A stretch of 64,000 nt of DNA, taken from Nemertoderma westbladi. Lineage: Eukaryota; Xenacoelomorpha; Nemertodermatida; Nemertodermatidae. Both the position numbers and the translations under genes were made by a program. A model generated the notes under the pieces. That model saw only the letters and a program-made list of their open reading frames with translations. It had not been told where the DNA came from and did not search any database. Positions within the stretch are counted from its first letter, which is position 1. Every line of letters begins with the position of its first letter. The stretch lies in assembly GCA_032718475.1 (NCBI GenBank), contig JAUCBJ010000468.1, forward strand, positions 1 to 64,000, written 5' to 3'. Positions 19,147 through 29,698 of the stretch are shown here, piece after piece.

Positions 19147-22100
19147 GATCATGTCAGGTATTCTAGGTCATTGATCAAGAAAACTTGCCACCTCCATGCA
19201 GCATAAAGGAGGTGCCACCTGTAGCTGCAGAGACCCTCTTACTAGGGCAAATCTGGTCCTGTAACTAGGACCCCCTTCGTTCTGGGATAAGGACGCCCTT
19301 GGTCCTGGATTAAGGACCCATATACTTGGCTGCAGGGGTATATGGCCTGACCAGGCAGATGGTGATCTACCAATGGCTGGTCAGGAGTAGAGTGTTATCA
19401 TGTCCACTCTGAGAGCACTTCACTGCGACCTGCACCTGGCAGCAAGGGTACAGGGCATGACCCAGCAGATGAGCTGCAACAGCCAATGGTGGGTCATGTG
19501 CGCCAGAGTAGATATGGGTGATGGGCCTCATATCTGACTCCATTGCGACACCCACCCTGTGGAATGGCAAACCAGGGTGTGGTATTTGCCCCGAGAGCTG
19601 ACTCGGCAAAAAAGCACCCCCCAACCCCCACTATGGATTACATTAGCAATGCGGAGGTCCGGCCACTAGAGGCCAGTGGAATTACCGGACACAATCGGCC
19701 TCACAGGCGTCAGTTAACTCCTGACCGGCTGCCTGTCTCACCCCCTACTGGAGAGAGAGCAGCCAACAATTCTTTGAGTCCCTTTCCTGATGACCTTTCT
19801 GGCCCAAACCCTGGGTCACCAGGAAGGCCAGATTGTGATGGGGAGAGGGATTCTGGAGTTGGAGGCTACTCTCATGTTCCACCCCGACCAACAAAGCCAT
19901 TGGTGAATCTGAGGCAAGTCACAAGACTAGCCTCAGTAAACACCCTAACACTCGGGTCCCCAATGCGACAAGGTGAGCTGACTGCCTTGGCAGATAAGCT
20001 TTCTCTTAGCGCAGTGGGTGTTCAAGAGCACCGAATGCAGACTGGACAGACTGATGAGGTTCTGATTAAGGACATGGGGGGCGGTTGGCGACTCGCCCTC
20101 GCGTCAGCAGATGATAGTGGAAATGGTGGAATTGGTCTATTGATGAATCCAACTGCACATGCAGCATTGGACAAAATAGACCAAATCTCTAACCGCATCA
20201 TCCGTTGCCACTTCTCATGTTCTGGAAGACTGGCTAAGAAGTTTCCTAAGGTGGTTCTGATAGTGTGCTACTCTCCAACTAGTGTTGCCCCTGTAGAGGA
20301 GGTGGAAAATTTCTACCACAATCTACAAGCAGCTACTGATAGAGTGGATCAGCATGCATTCTTAACATTCCTGGGAGACTTTAATGCAAGTCTGCATCAA
20401 TCACCTACATCGCCCTGGGTCTATAGCAATAGTGTTAACCGAAATTCTGTCCATCTTCAGGATTTTATCTCTGGAAATGGATTGTTTTCGGCTGGAACCC
20501 AGTTCAAGAAGCGAACTGGAAAGCTATGGACTCATAGTGGACCCAGTGGTCACAAGTCCCAGATAGACCATATTCTGTTTCGTAGGAAATACAGGAGCTC
20601 TATACAAGACTGTAATGCATTTACACTTCGACCCTTCTCCAGTGATCACCGCCTTATTGTGGCCAAGGTAAGACTTAGTCTGCGTGCTAGCAGAACAACG
20701 AAATCTGCCTTGCCGCGGCATGACTGGTCATCTCTGTTGCAACAGCCAAGTGTGAGATCCAGCTTCACACTACAGCTGAGCAACAGGTATGAGGCTCTTG
20801 CTTCTGAGGCGGCAGATCACTGTGAGGGCTATACTGCCTTTACAGAAGCAGTTAAGTTAGCAGCTGCAGAAACAGTTCCTGTATACCCTCGAAACAGGAA
20901 AAGGGCCCCCTGGACTGACAACAAAATTCAGAAGTGCCGAAATGACCTTCATAAGGCGCAGAAAGAGTCCCGACTCAAACAGACTACAGTGGCCAAGAAT
21001 GCAGTTAAGGCTGCATCTAGGTCCCTGAACAGGCAGTACTCTGCTAATCTACAGGAGCTAATAAACCAACAGGTTGATGCCATCAATGATGCTGACGACA
21101 GCAGGCAATCATCCCAGGCATGGAAATCGATCAATCTGCTTACTGGGCGGAAAAGCCAACCAACCACCAAGGTTAAGGCTGAATCACCAGCCGATCGCCT
21201 CAATGGTTGGAAAGCCCACTTTGAAAAGCTCCTCAATAATGACAGGGTATTGCCTGATAACTTTATAGAAGTAAAAGTGTCTGAGTCTGTACTCCCAGAT
21301 ATTCCCATTGGCGATATCTCCTTTGCAGAAGTGAAGGCTGCTGCAAAGAGCATTAAGACCAATCGTGCCAGTGGAGTAGATGGTGTTCCCCCTGAGGTCT
21401 TTAAAATACCTGAGTGTTTAAAGCTCATCTATCCCATCATAGTAGACATGTACCGAACAACAAGAGTCCCACAAGAAATGAAAACAAATAAGTTGGTGCC
21501 AGTTCCCAAGAAGGGCAACCTAACACTCTATGGTTCTTTTCGGGGAATCTCATTGATCTCGATTGCTGCAAAGCTATACAATAGGATTCTATTAAATCGC
21601 ATCAGGGATCCCATTGAGAGACTGCTCCGTGGAAATCAGAATGGGTTCCGTAAAGGTCGTGGGACCATGGAGCCCATTTTGGCACTTAGAAGGATAATTG
21701 AAGAGTTATCAAAAAAGAAAGACAGGCATCTGGCTGTTATCTTTGTTGACTTCTTCAAGGCCTTTGATTCAGTCTCTCGCTCACGTATGTTCAGCATACT
21801 TTCATTATATGGGATTCCTGATGAAATTATTGCAGCAATCAGATCAGTATACGATGGTTCGACAACATTTGTGTCTACTGTTGACGGTGACACAGAACCA
21901 TTTGAAGTGTTATGGGGCGTCCTCCAAGGAGACACACTTGCACCATTCTTGTTCATTATTGTGGTTGACTATGTTCTACGCATGTCCTTAGATCATTATA
22001 ATGATGATGGGGTGATGATAACTCCACCTACTGGCTCCAGAAGTCGAGGAAATCCTGCCAAGTACCTAACTGATCTAGACTTTGCTGATGACTTAGGAGT

Positions 22101-22903
22101 ACTCTCAGAATCACTAGAGGGAGCCCAACGGCTCCTCAGCTCATTAGAACATGCTGCTTCTAGTGTTGGTCTTTTTATTAACTCCAGAAAGACCAAAGTT
22201 CTGACAGTTAACTTTGAAAGTCCTCAGCAAGTCTCTGATCGGATGAGCATAAGCTCAAAGGATGGTATGCTTGAGCATGTGGACGACTTCTGTTACCTGG
22301 GATCATGGATCCGGAAGTCAGGTGAGGACCTTCGAATACGTAAGGGAAAGGCATGGGCAGCCTTGAATAGGCTTTCCAGGATTTGGAAGTCACCGAGAAT
22401 TAATCGGAAACTTAAGGTCCGATTATTTAGAGCAGCAGTAGTTCCAGTACTCCTCTATGGGAGTCCATGCTGGTCTCTAACTGCTGAGGACACCAAATCT
22501 CTGGATGGCACATTCACAAGAATGCTACGCCGGGTTCATTGTGTCAAGTACAATGCACACATCTCCAACCAGACACTATATAACATTGGAGGTGTCTCAT
22601 TGGTTCCCCCAAGCTTGACACTAGAACAAAATCGCCTCCGCTTTGCAGGACATTGCTTTCGCCGTGAGGACCAGCCAGTGCATAATCTTGTACTTTGGCA
22701 GCCTCATGGAGTGAATAAGCATGGTGGACAGCCCATGACTTTCTTGAGACGCATCTTAAAGGACACTGGCCTTAAAGATGCGGATGATCTAGCAAATGTC
22801 ATGGGTGATAGGGAGTTGTGGCGGTGCAATTTTGTTGACAAGCCGGCACAGCATTCTTAAAAATGCAGCTGCAATGCAGCATGCCGATCCTAGTAGTAGT
22901 AGT
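19147..22903 (+). mobile_element. Full-length LINE-A (RTE-like) copy 1
   Basis: Lies between 11-bp duplications. From 19219 its 5' UTR matches that of copy 2 at 37454; the 72 bp before that are found only here, so this copy may reach further 5'. It has one open ORF with endonuclease and RT, a very short 3' UTR and a TAG tail (22890-22903). A single endonuclease-RT ORF, short 3' UTR and microsatellite tail fit the RTE/RTEX/Proto2 group. An intact frame plus clean duplication suggests a recent and possibly competent copy. Confidence 0.92.
19564..22860 (+). CDS. LINE-A endonuclease-reverse transcriptase, intact
   Basis: 1098 residues from the ATG at 19564; the frame extends 21 bases upstream only with TTG. 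Residues 1-120 are Pro-rich and unassigned. AP endonuclease spans about 122-370: LASVNTLTLG, GVQEHRMQ, GDFNASL (about 271), KSQIDHILF and SSDHRLIVAK (about 359). RT follows: ASGVDGVPPE (about 603), KGNLTLYGSFRGIS, QNGFRKGRGTMEP, FVDFFKAFDS (about 727), GVLQGDTLAPFLF and the catalytic FADD (about 840). The C-terminal LRFAGHCFRRED block (about 1026) typifies RTE-like LINEs. It nicks target DNA and primes reverse transcription of its own RNA. No internal stop or missing catalytic residue was seen. Confidence 0.93.
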   Translation: MANQGVVFAPRADSAKKHPPTPTMDYISNAEVRPLEASGITGHNRPHRRQLTPDRLPVSPPTGERAANNSLSPFPDDLSGPNPGSPGRPDCDGERDSGVGGYSHVPPRPTKPLVNLRQVTRLASVNTLTLGSPMRQGELTALADKLSLSAVGVQEHRMQTGQTDEVLIKDMGGGWRLALASADDSGNGGIGLLMNPTAHAALDKIDQISNRIIRCHFSCSGRLAKKFPKVVLIVCYSPTSVAPVEEVENFYHNLQAATDRVDQHAFLTFLGDFNASLHQSPTSPWVYSNSVNRNSVHLQDFISGNGLFSAGTQFKKRTGKLWTHSGPSGHKSQIDHILFRRKYRSSIQDCNAFTLRPFSSDHRLIVAKVRLSLRASRTTKSALPRHDWSSLLQQPSVRSSFTLQLSNRYEALASEAADHCEGYTAFTEAVKLAAAETVPVYPRNRKRAPWTDNKIQKCRNDLHKAQKESRLKQTTVAKNAVKAASRSLNRQYSANLQELINQQVDAINDADDSRQSSQAWKSINLLTGRKSQPTTKVKAESPADRLNGWKAHFEKLLNNDRVLPDNFIEVKVSESVLPDIPIGDISFAEVKAAAKSIKTNRASGVDGVPPEVFKIPECLKLIYPIIVDMYRTTRVPQEMKTNKLVPVPKKGNLTLYGSFRGISLISIAAKLYNRILLNRIRDPIERLLRGNQNGFRKGRGTMEPILALRRIIEELSKKKDRHLAVIFVDFFKAFDSVSRSRMFSILSLYGIPDEIIAAIRSVYDGSTTFVSTVDGDTEPFEVLWGVLQGDTLAPFLFIIVVDYVLRMSLDHYNDDGVMITPPTGSRSRGNPAKYLTDLDFADDLGVLSESLEGAQRLLSSLEHAASSVGLFINSRKTKVLTVNFESPQQVSDRMSISSKDGMLEHVDDFCYLGSWIRKSGEDLRIRKGKAWAALNRLSRIWKSPRINRKLKVRLFRAAVVPVLLYGSPCWSLTAEDTKSLDGTFTRMLRRVHCVKYNAHISNQTLYNIGGVSLVPPSLTLEQNRLRFAGHCFRREDQPVHNLVLWQPHGVNKHGGQPMTFLRRILKDTGLKDADDLANVMGDRELWRCNFVDKPAQHS

Positions 22904-23206
22904 AGAATAGAAATAGAAGACGAGCGGGTGCTGGTAAATGAAAACATCCAACACGTAGATTCTATGCTTGCAAATCTACCAGCGATCATTGATGAACGGA
23001 TTCGAAAATCACTACATGGAACTACTGAGTCAAGCAATATTGATGAGTCGGTCCTCATAGAACGGATTTCACAGGAGGTCTACTGCGGTGTCAACATGGA
23101 TGTATATGCTCTTCGGAACGAACTCGAGAAGTCACTGATTAGACTGGACCAATTCTCCCAACACATCAATCGTACTGATGCGTCGCTGGACGATCTGGAA
23201 CAGATT
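22904..23206 (+). pseudogene. ORF1-like gene, 3' part with coiled coil, split by LINEs
   Basis: After the target duplication the frame of 19061 resumes: IEIEDERVLVNENIQHVDSM, SLHGTTESSNIDESVLIERI, then LRNELEKSLIRLDQFSQHIN and TDASLDDLEQIR. The heptad-like Leu/Ile pattern ending in LDDLEQ resembles the coiled coil of CR1/L2-type ORF1 proteins just before their RNA-recognition domain. The frame is cut at 23207 by an inverted LINE-A fragment sharing AGATATC with it. Function as an ORF1 RNA-binding protein is inference; it could instead be an unrelated coiled-coil gene. Confidence 0.5.
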
Positions 23207-24495
23207 AGATATCACCAATGGGAATATCTGGGAGTACAGAGTCAGACACTTTTACTTCTATAAAGTTATCAGGCAATACCCTGTCATTATTGAGGAGCTT
23301 TTCAAAGTGGGCCTTCCAACCATTGAGGCGATCGGCTGGTGATTCAGCCTTAACCTTGGTGGTTGGTTGGCTTTTCGACCAGCAAGCAAGTTGATCGATC
23401 TCCATGCCTGGGATGATTGCCTGCTGTCGTCAGCATCATTGATGGCATCAACCTGTTGGTTTATTAGCTCCTGTAAATTAACCGAGTACTGCCTGTTCAG
23501 GGACCTAGATGCAGCCTTAACTACATTCTTGGCCGCTGTAGTCTGTTTGAGTCGGGACTCTTTCTGCGCCTTGTAGAGGTCATTTCGGCACTTCTGAATT
23601 TCATTGTCAGTCCAGGGGGCCCGTTTCCTGTTTCGAGGATATACAGGAACTGTTTCTGCAGCTGCTAACTTGACTGCCTCTGTGAAGGCATTATAACCCT
23701 CACAGTGATCTGCCGCCTCAGAGGCAAGAGCCTCATACCTGTTGCTCAGCTGTAGTGTGAAGCTGGATCTCACACTTGGCTGTTGCAACAGAGAGGACCA
23801 GTCATGCCGCGGCAAGGCAGATTTCGTTGTTCTGCTAGCACGCAGACGAAGTCTTACCTTGGCCACAATAAGGCGGTGATCACTGGAGAAGGGTCGTAGT
23901 GTAAATGCATTGCAGTCTTGTATAGAGCTCCTGTATTTCCTACGAAACAGGATATGGTCTATCTGGGACTTGTGACCATTGGGTCCACTATGAGTCCATA
24001 GCTTTCCAGTTCGCTTCTTGAACTGTGTTCCAGCCGAAAACAATCCATTTCCAGAGATAAAATCCTGAAGATGGATGGAATTTCGGTTAACACTATTGCT
24101 ATAGACCCAGGGCGATGTAGGTGATTGATGCAGACTTGCATTAAAGTCTCCCAGGAATATTAAGAATGCATGCTGACCACTCCATGAGTAGCTGCTTGTA
24201 GATTCTGGTAGAAATTTTCCACCTCCTCTACAGGGGCAACACTAGTTGGAGAGTAGCACACAATCAGAACCACCTTAGGAAACTTCTTAGCCAGTCTTCC
24301 AGAACATGAGAAGTGGCAACGGATGATGCGGTTAGAGATTTGGTCTATTTTGTCCAATGCTGCATATGCAGTTGGATTCATCAATAGACCAATTCCACCA
24401 TTGCCACTATCATCTGCTGACGCGAGGGCGAGTCGCCAACCGCCCCCCATGTCCTTAATCAGAACCTCATCAGTCTGTCCAGTCTGCATTCGGTG
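23207..24495 (-). mobile_element. Inverted LINE-A fragment (endonuclease region)
   Basis: Reverse complement of about 20030-21318 of copy 1, covering the endonuclease from EHRMQ to the linker before RT. Several frameshifts are present, so no full frame survives. It faces the sense fragment starting at 24512 across a 16-bp spacer. Confidence 0.9.
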
Positions 24496-24511
24496 GAACC
24501 CGTTTTTCCGT

Positions 24512-25615
24512 TTGTTTTCGGCTGGAATCCAGTTCAAGAAGCGAACTGGAAAGCTATGGACTCATAGTGGACCCAGTGGTCACAAGTCCCAGATAGACCA
24601 TATTCTGTTTCGTAGGAAGTACAGGAGCTCTATACAAGACTGTAATGCATTTACACTTCGACCCTTCTCCAGTGATCACCGCCTTATTGTGGCCAATGTA
24701 AAACTTAGTCTACGTGCTAGCAGAACAACGAAATCTGCCTTGCCGCGGCATGACTGGTCCTCTCTGTTGCAACAGCCAAGTATGAGATCCAGCTTCACAC
24801 TACAGCTGAGCAACAGGTATGTGGTTCTTGCCTCTGAGGTGGCAGATCACTCTGAGGGCTATACTGCCTTCACAGAAGCAGTTAAGTTAGCAGCTGCAGA
24901 AACAGTTCTTGTATACCCTCGAAACAGGAAAAGGGCCCCCTCGACTTACAACAAAATCCAGAAGTGCCGAAATGACCTATATAAGGCGCAGAAAGAGTCC
25001 CGACTCAAACAGACTACAGCGGCCCAGAATGCAGTTAAGGCTGCATATAGGTCCCTGAACAGGCAGTACTCTGTTAATCTACAGGAGCTAATAAATCAAC
25101 AGGTTGATGCCATCAAAGATGCTGACGACAGCAGGCAATCAACCCAGGCATGGAAATCGATCAACTTGCTTACTGGGCGGAAAAGACAACCAACCACCAA
25201 GGTTAAGGCTGAATCACCAGCCGATCGCCTCAATGGTTCGGTTGGAAGCCCCACTTTGAAAAGCTCCTCAATAATGACAGGGTATTGCCTGATAACTTTA
25301 TAGAAGTAAAAGTGTCTAAGTCTGTACTCCCAGATATTCCCATTGGCGATAACTCCTTTGGAGAAGTGAAGGCTGCTGCAAAGAGCATTAAGACCAATTG
25401 TGCCAGTGGAGTAGATGGTGTTCCCCCTGAGGTCTTTAAAATACCTGAGTGTTTAAAGCTCATTTATTACATCATAGTAGACATGTACCGTACAACAAGA
25501 GTCCCACAAGAAATGAAAACAAATAAGTTGGTGCCAGTTCCCAAGAAGGGCAACCTAACACTCTATGGTTCTTTTCGGGGAATCTCATTGATCTCGATTG
25601 CTGCAAAGCTATATA
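24512..25615 (+). pseudogene. LINE-A copy 3, left half (sense)
   Basis: Sense copy of LINE-A from the endonuclease segment FSAGIQFKKR to the early RT blocks PVPKKGNLTLYGSFRGIS, ending in GCAAAGCTATATA where LINE-B is inserted. A frameshift near 25236 separates the two frames (…AESPADRLNG and the frame starting MPDNFIEVKV). The same insertion resumes at 27864. About 830 bp of this half is present in inverted form just upstream. Confidence 0.9.
25603..25615. repeat. Target site duplication, left copy (LINE-B)
   Basis: GCAAAGCTATATA, repeated exactly at 27864-27876 on the other side of the LINE-B insertion. The target is LINE-A RT sequence. Confidence 0.9.
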
Positions 25616-27863
25616 CTACTACTAGGTCGAGCGAACTCGGACAGTGGAAATGAGATCCTTCCAGGCTTCCCGATTCTCCATAGTTGTCGAAATTTCGTTT
25701 CTCCCAAGTTCAGTATCCCTTTCAAGTTGATCTATATATGTTATGGCAGGTCGTCCACGACTACGCTTTCCATGAGTTGGTTGCCAGAGAAGTAGATCTG
25801 GTATGACCTCGTCTTTACTTCGCCAGCAGTGCCCACTGAATCTTAATCTGCGTTCACGGAGGGTGGTTGATACAGGTGGTATTGTACCATAAAGCTCGGC
25901 GTTTGTCATGTGTTGTCTCCAGCTGATGTTTAGGGCTGCCCTTAGTAGTCTTGTGTAGCAACCATCAATTCGTTGTTCAAGTGATTTAGTCAGTGTCCAG
26001 GTCTCACCCCCGTATAAAAATACACTTTCCACTGTGGCTCGAAAGAACTTAGTCTTCAGGTGCCTGGAGAGATCTGATTTCCAGATGGTATCCATTTTTG
26101 ATAGAGCTACCCAAGCCTTTGCTTTCCTAACTTCTATGTCCTTTTTGCTACTCTCTATCCATGATCCAAGGTACTGGAAGTCATCGACCTTCCATAGTTG
26201 ATTATTATCAATGGTTGTCAAGTTTCCATCAACATTAAAGGTCATGAATTCGGTCTTGGTAGCATTTATATGCAACCCAACCTCCTTAGCAGCCCTCTCC
26301 ACTTTATTTAGTAGACTACTTTACTTAGTGCATCTGCTAGCGTATTAGAGAGCAGGGCGATGTCATCCGCAAAGTCGGTGTCTGTGACTGTAGTTGCTGG
26401 ATATCTACTACTTCTGCGTTCTTGAAGTGTGAATCACAGATCTTCATCCTTTGTGGCCGTCCTCATTGCGTAATCCAGCACAATTACAAATAGTAATGGT
26501 GCTAATGTGTCACCTTGCAGTACGCCAGCCAGGATTGAGAAAAACTCAGTTTCACCATCTGGTGAGAGTACCTGCGCTTCTGTGTCACAATATAACAATC
26601 CAATGTCAGCAACAATTACTTCTGGTATTCCATAAGCTCTTAGGATTTCAAGCATTTTACCTCTATGGATGGAGTCGAATGCCTTCTTGAAGTCCACAAT
26701 AGTCATGACTGCGGGGAGATTCTTTGACTTAATTCCTTCAATCAGTCTCCGTGGTGCAAGTATCTGAGCTATTGTTGATCTACTTGGTCGAAATCCGTTT
26801 TGGCTCTTACGCAGTAGTTTCTCTATGTGAGGCCTAATCCTATATAGAATCATTTTATTGTATATTTTGGCAGCTACCACAAGCAGACAGATCCCACGAT
26901 AGTTTGTTGGTATGCCGAGGTCTCCTTTCTTGGGGAGAGGCTTTAGTTGACCTTTAGTCCAAATTGGTGGTGGCTTTTCCCCTTTTAACATCCGGTTGCA
27001 AACATTCAATAATGGTCTATTTAGCACTCCGGTTTTCCATACTTCCGCTGGGAATTCATCTAATCCACTCGCTTTATTATTGGACATGCTTTTAATGCTT
27101 CTTTGGAGTTCGGCAGGTGTGAAGTCCCCTGTTTCTATAGGTAGTGTCTTGTCATATATTTTCCTTGTAGGGCTGACCTCGATGTTTGGTGGCTGCCCAA
27201 GCAAGTTGCTGAAGTGATTTTTCCACTTCCCAACACGTTCTTCAGGACTATCGGCTTTGAGGCGCCCCTTTGCACAACTTTTCCGACCAGATACCTCATT
27301 TGCAGTTTGCCAGGTAAGTCTTGATTGTTGCGGTATGTGAGCAGTTGTAATTGCTTCAGTTTTATCCTGTATTTACTTTTCCTGGCTGATGTTGTAGGCC
27401 AATTTAAGATCGTCCTTAGCTTTCTCAACCTTGTTAATGTTTTCGGTTGTTGGCTATCTTAAGATCTTCTCTCTTACAAGTAACCTCAGAGTTTTGCCAT
27501 GGCACATACTGTTTTCGTTTAGGTTTCCGGGGGATATGCCTCTTAGCTGATTCCTTGTGGGCTGTTATTATATTCTGGTATATTGAATCGGTGGATTGGT
27601 CTTCATCCATTGACTGAAGTGCTTCAAAGCGGTTTTGAACTTCTACTGTATAAGCATCATTTACAGCATTGTCAGTTCTGAGTTTCTCCCAGTCATAGTT
27701 GATTTGCTTGCTTGTCCTCCTGGGTTTGCTGGCTCTCAAACTGAGTCTGATCTCTGCAGTCACAATTCTGTGGTCCGAACCAATTAGGTTGAACGAGCTG
27801 TATGCCTCGCAGTTGATCATGCTATTTCTCCACTTTTTGTTTATAAGGATGTAATCCAGTTGT
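25616..27863 (-). mobile_element. LINE-B (second RTE-like family), 5'-truncated, nested in LINE-A
   Basis: Minus-strand insertion of 2248 bp flanked by a 13-bp duplication. The 3' end (left side) reads, on its own strand, TCCACTGTCCGAG, CGACCTAGTAGTAG. It is truncated inside the endonuclease. Protein motifs resemble but differ clearly from LINE-A, so it is a separate family. Confidence 0.92.
25622..27863 (-). pseudogene. LINE-B endonuclease-RT relic
   Basis: Minus strand, broken into three frames. First the endonuclease end: QLDYILINKKWRNSM, IGSDHRIVTAEIRLSLR. Then RT: SNNKASGLDEFPAEVWK, PLPKKGDLGIPTNYRGICLL, QNGFRPSRSTIAQIL, MTIVDFKKAFDSIH, GVLQGDTLAPLLFVIVLDYA. The catalytic DTDFADDIALLSNT (about 26371-26402) lies in a gap between frames. 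Last FQYLGSWI and LRFSGHCWRSKDEVIPDLLL. Breaks at roughly 26300-26430 and 27210-27430 are frameshifts or small indels. The domain order equals LINE-A, placing both in one RTE-like group. Confidence 0.88.
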
Positions 27864-29166
27864 GCAAAGCTATATAATAGAATTGTATTAAATCGCATCA
27901 GGGATCCCATTGAGAGACTGCTCCGTGGAAATCAGAATGGGTTCCGTAAAGGTCGTCGGACCATGGAGCCCATTTTGGCACTTAGAAGGATAATTGAAGA
28001 GTTATCAAAAAAAGAAAGACAGGCATCTGGCTGTTATCTTTGTTGACTTCTTCAAGGCCTTTGATTCAGTCTCCCGCTCACGTATGTTCAGCATACTTTC
28101 ATTATATGGGATTCCTGATGAAATTATTGCAGCAATCAGATCAGTATACGATGGTTCGACAACATTTGTGTCTACTGTTGATGGTGACACAGAACCATTT
28201 GAAGTGATACGGGGCGTCCTCCAGGGAGACACACTTGCACCATTTTTGTTCATAATTGTGGTTGACTATGTTCTACGCATGTCCTTAGATCATCATAATG
28301 ATGATGGGGTGATGATAACTCCACCTACTGGCTCCAGAAGTCGAGGAAATCCTGCCAAGTACCTAACTGATCTAGACTTTGCTGATGACTTAGGAGTACT
28401 CTCAGAATCACTAGAGGGAGCCCAACGGCTCCTCAGCTCATTAGAACATGCTGCTTCTAGTTTTGGTCTTTTTATTAACTCCAGAAAGACCAAAATTTTT
28501 ACAGTTAACTTTGAAAGTTCTCAGCAAGTCTCTGATCGGATGAGCATAAGCTCAAAGGATGGTATGCTTGAGCATGTGGACGACTTCTGTTACCTGGGAT
28601 CATGGATCCGGAAGTCAGGTGAGGACCTTCGAATACGTAAGGGAAAGGCATGGGCAGCCTTGCATAGGCTTTCGAGGATTTGGAAGTCGCCGAGAATTAA
28701 TCGGAAACTTAAGGTCCGATTATTTAGAGCAGCAGTAGTTCCAGTACTCCTCTATGGGAGTCCATGCTGGGCTCTAACTGCCGAGGACACCAAATCTCTG
28801 GATGGCACATTCACAAGAATGCTGCGCCGGGTTCATTGTCTCAAGTACAATGCACACATCTCCAACCAGACACTATATAACATTGGAGGTGTCTCATTGG
28901 TTCCCCCAAGCTTGACACTAGAACAAAATCTCCTCCGCTTTGCAGGACATTGCTTTCGCCGTGAGGACCAGCCAGTGCATAATCTTGTACTTTGGCAGCC
29001 TCATCGAGTGAATAAGCATGGTGGACAGCCCATGACTTTCTTTCGGATGATCTAGCAAATGTCATGGGTAATAGGGAGTTGTGGCGGCGCAATTTTGTAG
29101 ACAAGCCAGCACAGCATTCTTAAAAATGCAGCTGCAATGCAGCATGCCGATACTAGTAGTAGTAGT
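27864..29166 (+). pseudogene. LINE-A copy 3, right half
   Basis: Resumes LINE-A at GCAAAGCTATATA (duplication copy 27864-27876) and runs through the RT core and C-terminus to a TAG tail at 29152-29166. An extra A in the A run near 28009 shifts the frame; the frame from 27994 to 29055 keeps FVDFFKAFDS, GVLQGDTLAPFLF and FADD. A deletion before the terminal DDLANV block (about 29043) removes the RRILKDTGLKDA segment. Together with 24512-25615 it is one inactive copy. Confidence 0.9.
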
Positions 29167-29505
29167 TCTAATGATCAATTCCGCTTTGGTATCAGCACAA
29201 TTAGCAGTAGTATTATTTAAAACGGTTTCAATCTCACATTTATATGAGGTCAGCTGATCACTGGTGGCACGTTTGAAGTGAAATTTAATGTTTGTCATCT
29301 TTGATTTTGGATACCTTTCATCATCCTCTCCATATTCTCCCAGCAACAGATCGGAATGCACTGGTTGATGATCAGACAAATTTTCTTGAACACGCTCATT
29401 GGCTTCTGAGAGAGCTGGTATCAGGTGCAGGGGCATTAAGACATGATCTATGTAGGAATACAGTATTACCCAACGGCCACTGATATGAGCAGTGTTATTG
29501 TACAT
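29167..29505 (-). pseudogene. LINE endonuclease fragment (CR1/L2-like)
   Basis: Minus-strand frame with HISGRWVILYSYIDHVLMP, then ENLSDHQPVHSDLLLG: the YIDHxL and SDHxPV boxes of AP endonucleases of CR1/L2-like LINEs. The remaining part (KFHFKRATSDQLTSYKCEIE) fits the linker toward RT. Only this segment is left; the ends are set by LINE-A on the left and AT-rich sequence on the right. Confidence 0.65.
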
Positions 29506-29526
29506 GGATAGAACGTCATCTTAATT

Positions 29527-29698
29527 TAACGACATCATAAATTCCACTAAATTTTAAATCTATTATTACACCAAGTTAACTTCAATATCTGCTTTCACCT
29601 GGATGCAAGGATGATTATTTTTAAACGATCTAACTGTTTTCGTCTGTAGTCCTTACATTCCAACTGTTTTCGCTTATGAGTGGTTGGTTGAAATAAGC
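29527..29698. other. AT-rich spacer
   Basis: Contains two copies of AACTGTTTTCG (near 29632 and 29660); similar TGTTTTCG repeats occur after the next LINE near 30794. No gene. Confidence 0.4.

Noticed and set aside
23207-29166. Twin priming as the cause of the inverted LINE-A copy
   Set aside because: Twin priming does not normally leave about 830 bp of the same region in both orientations; two events fit better.
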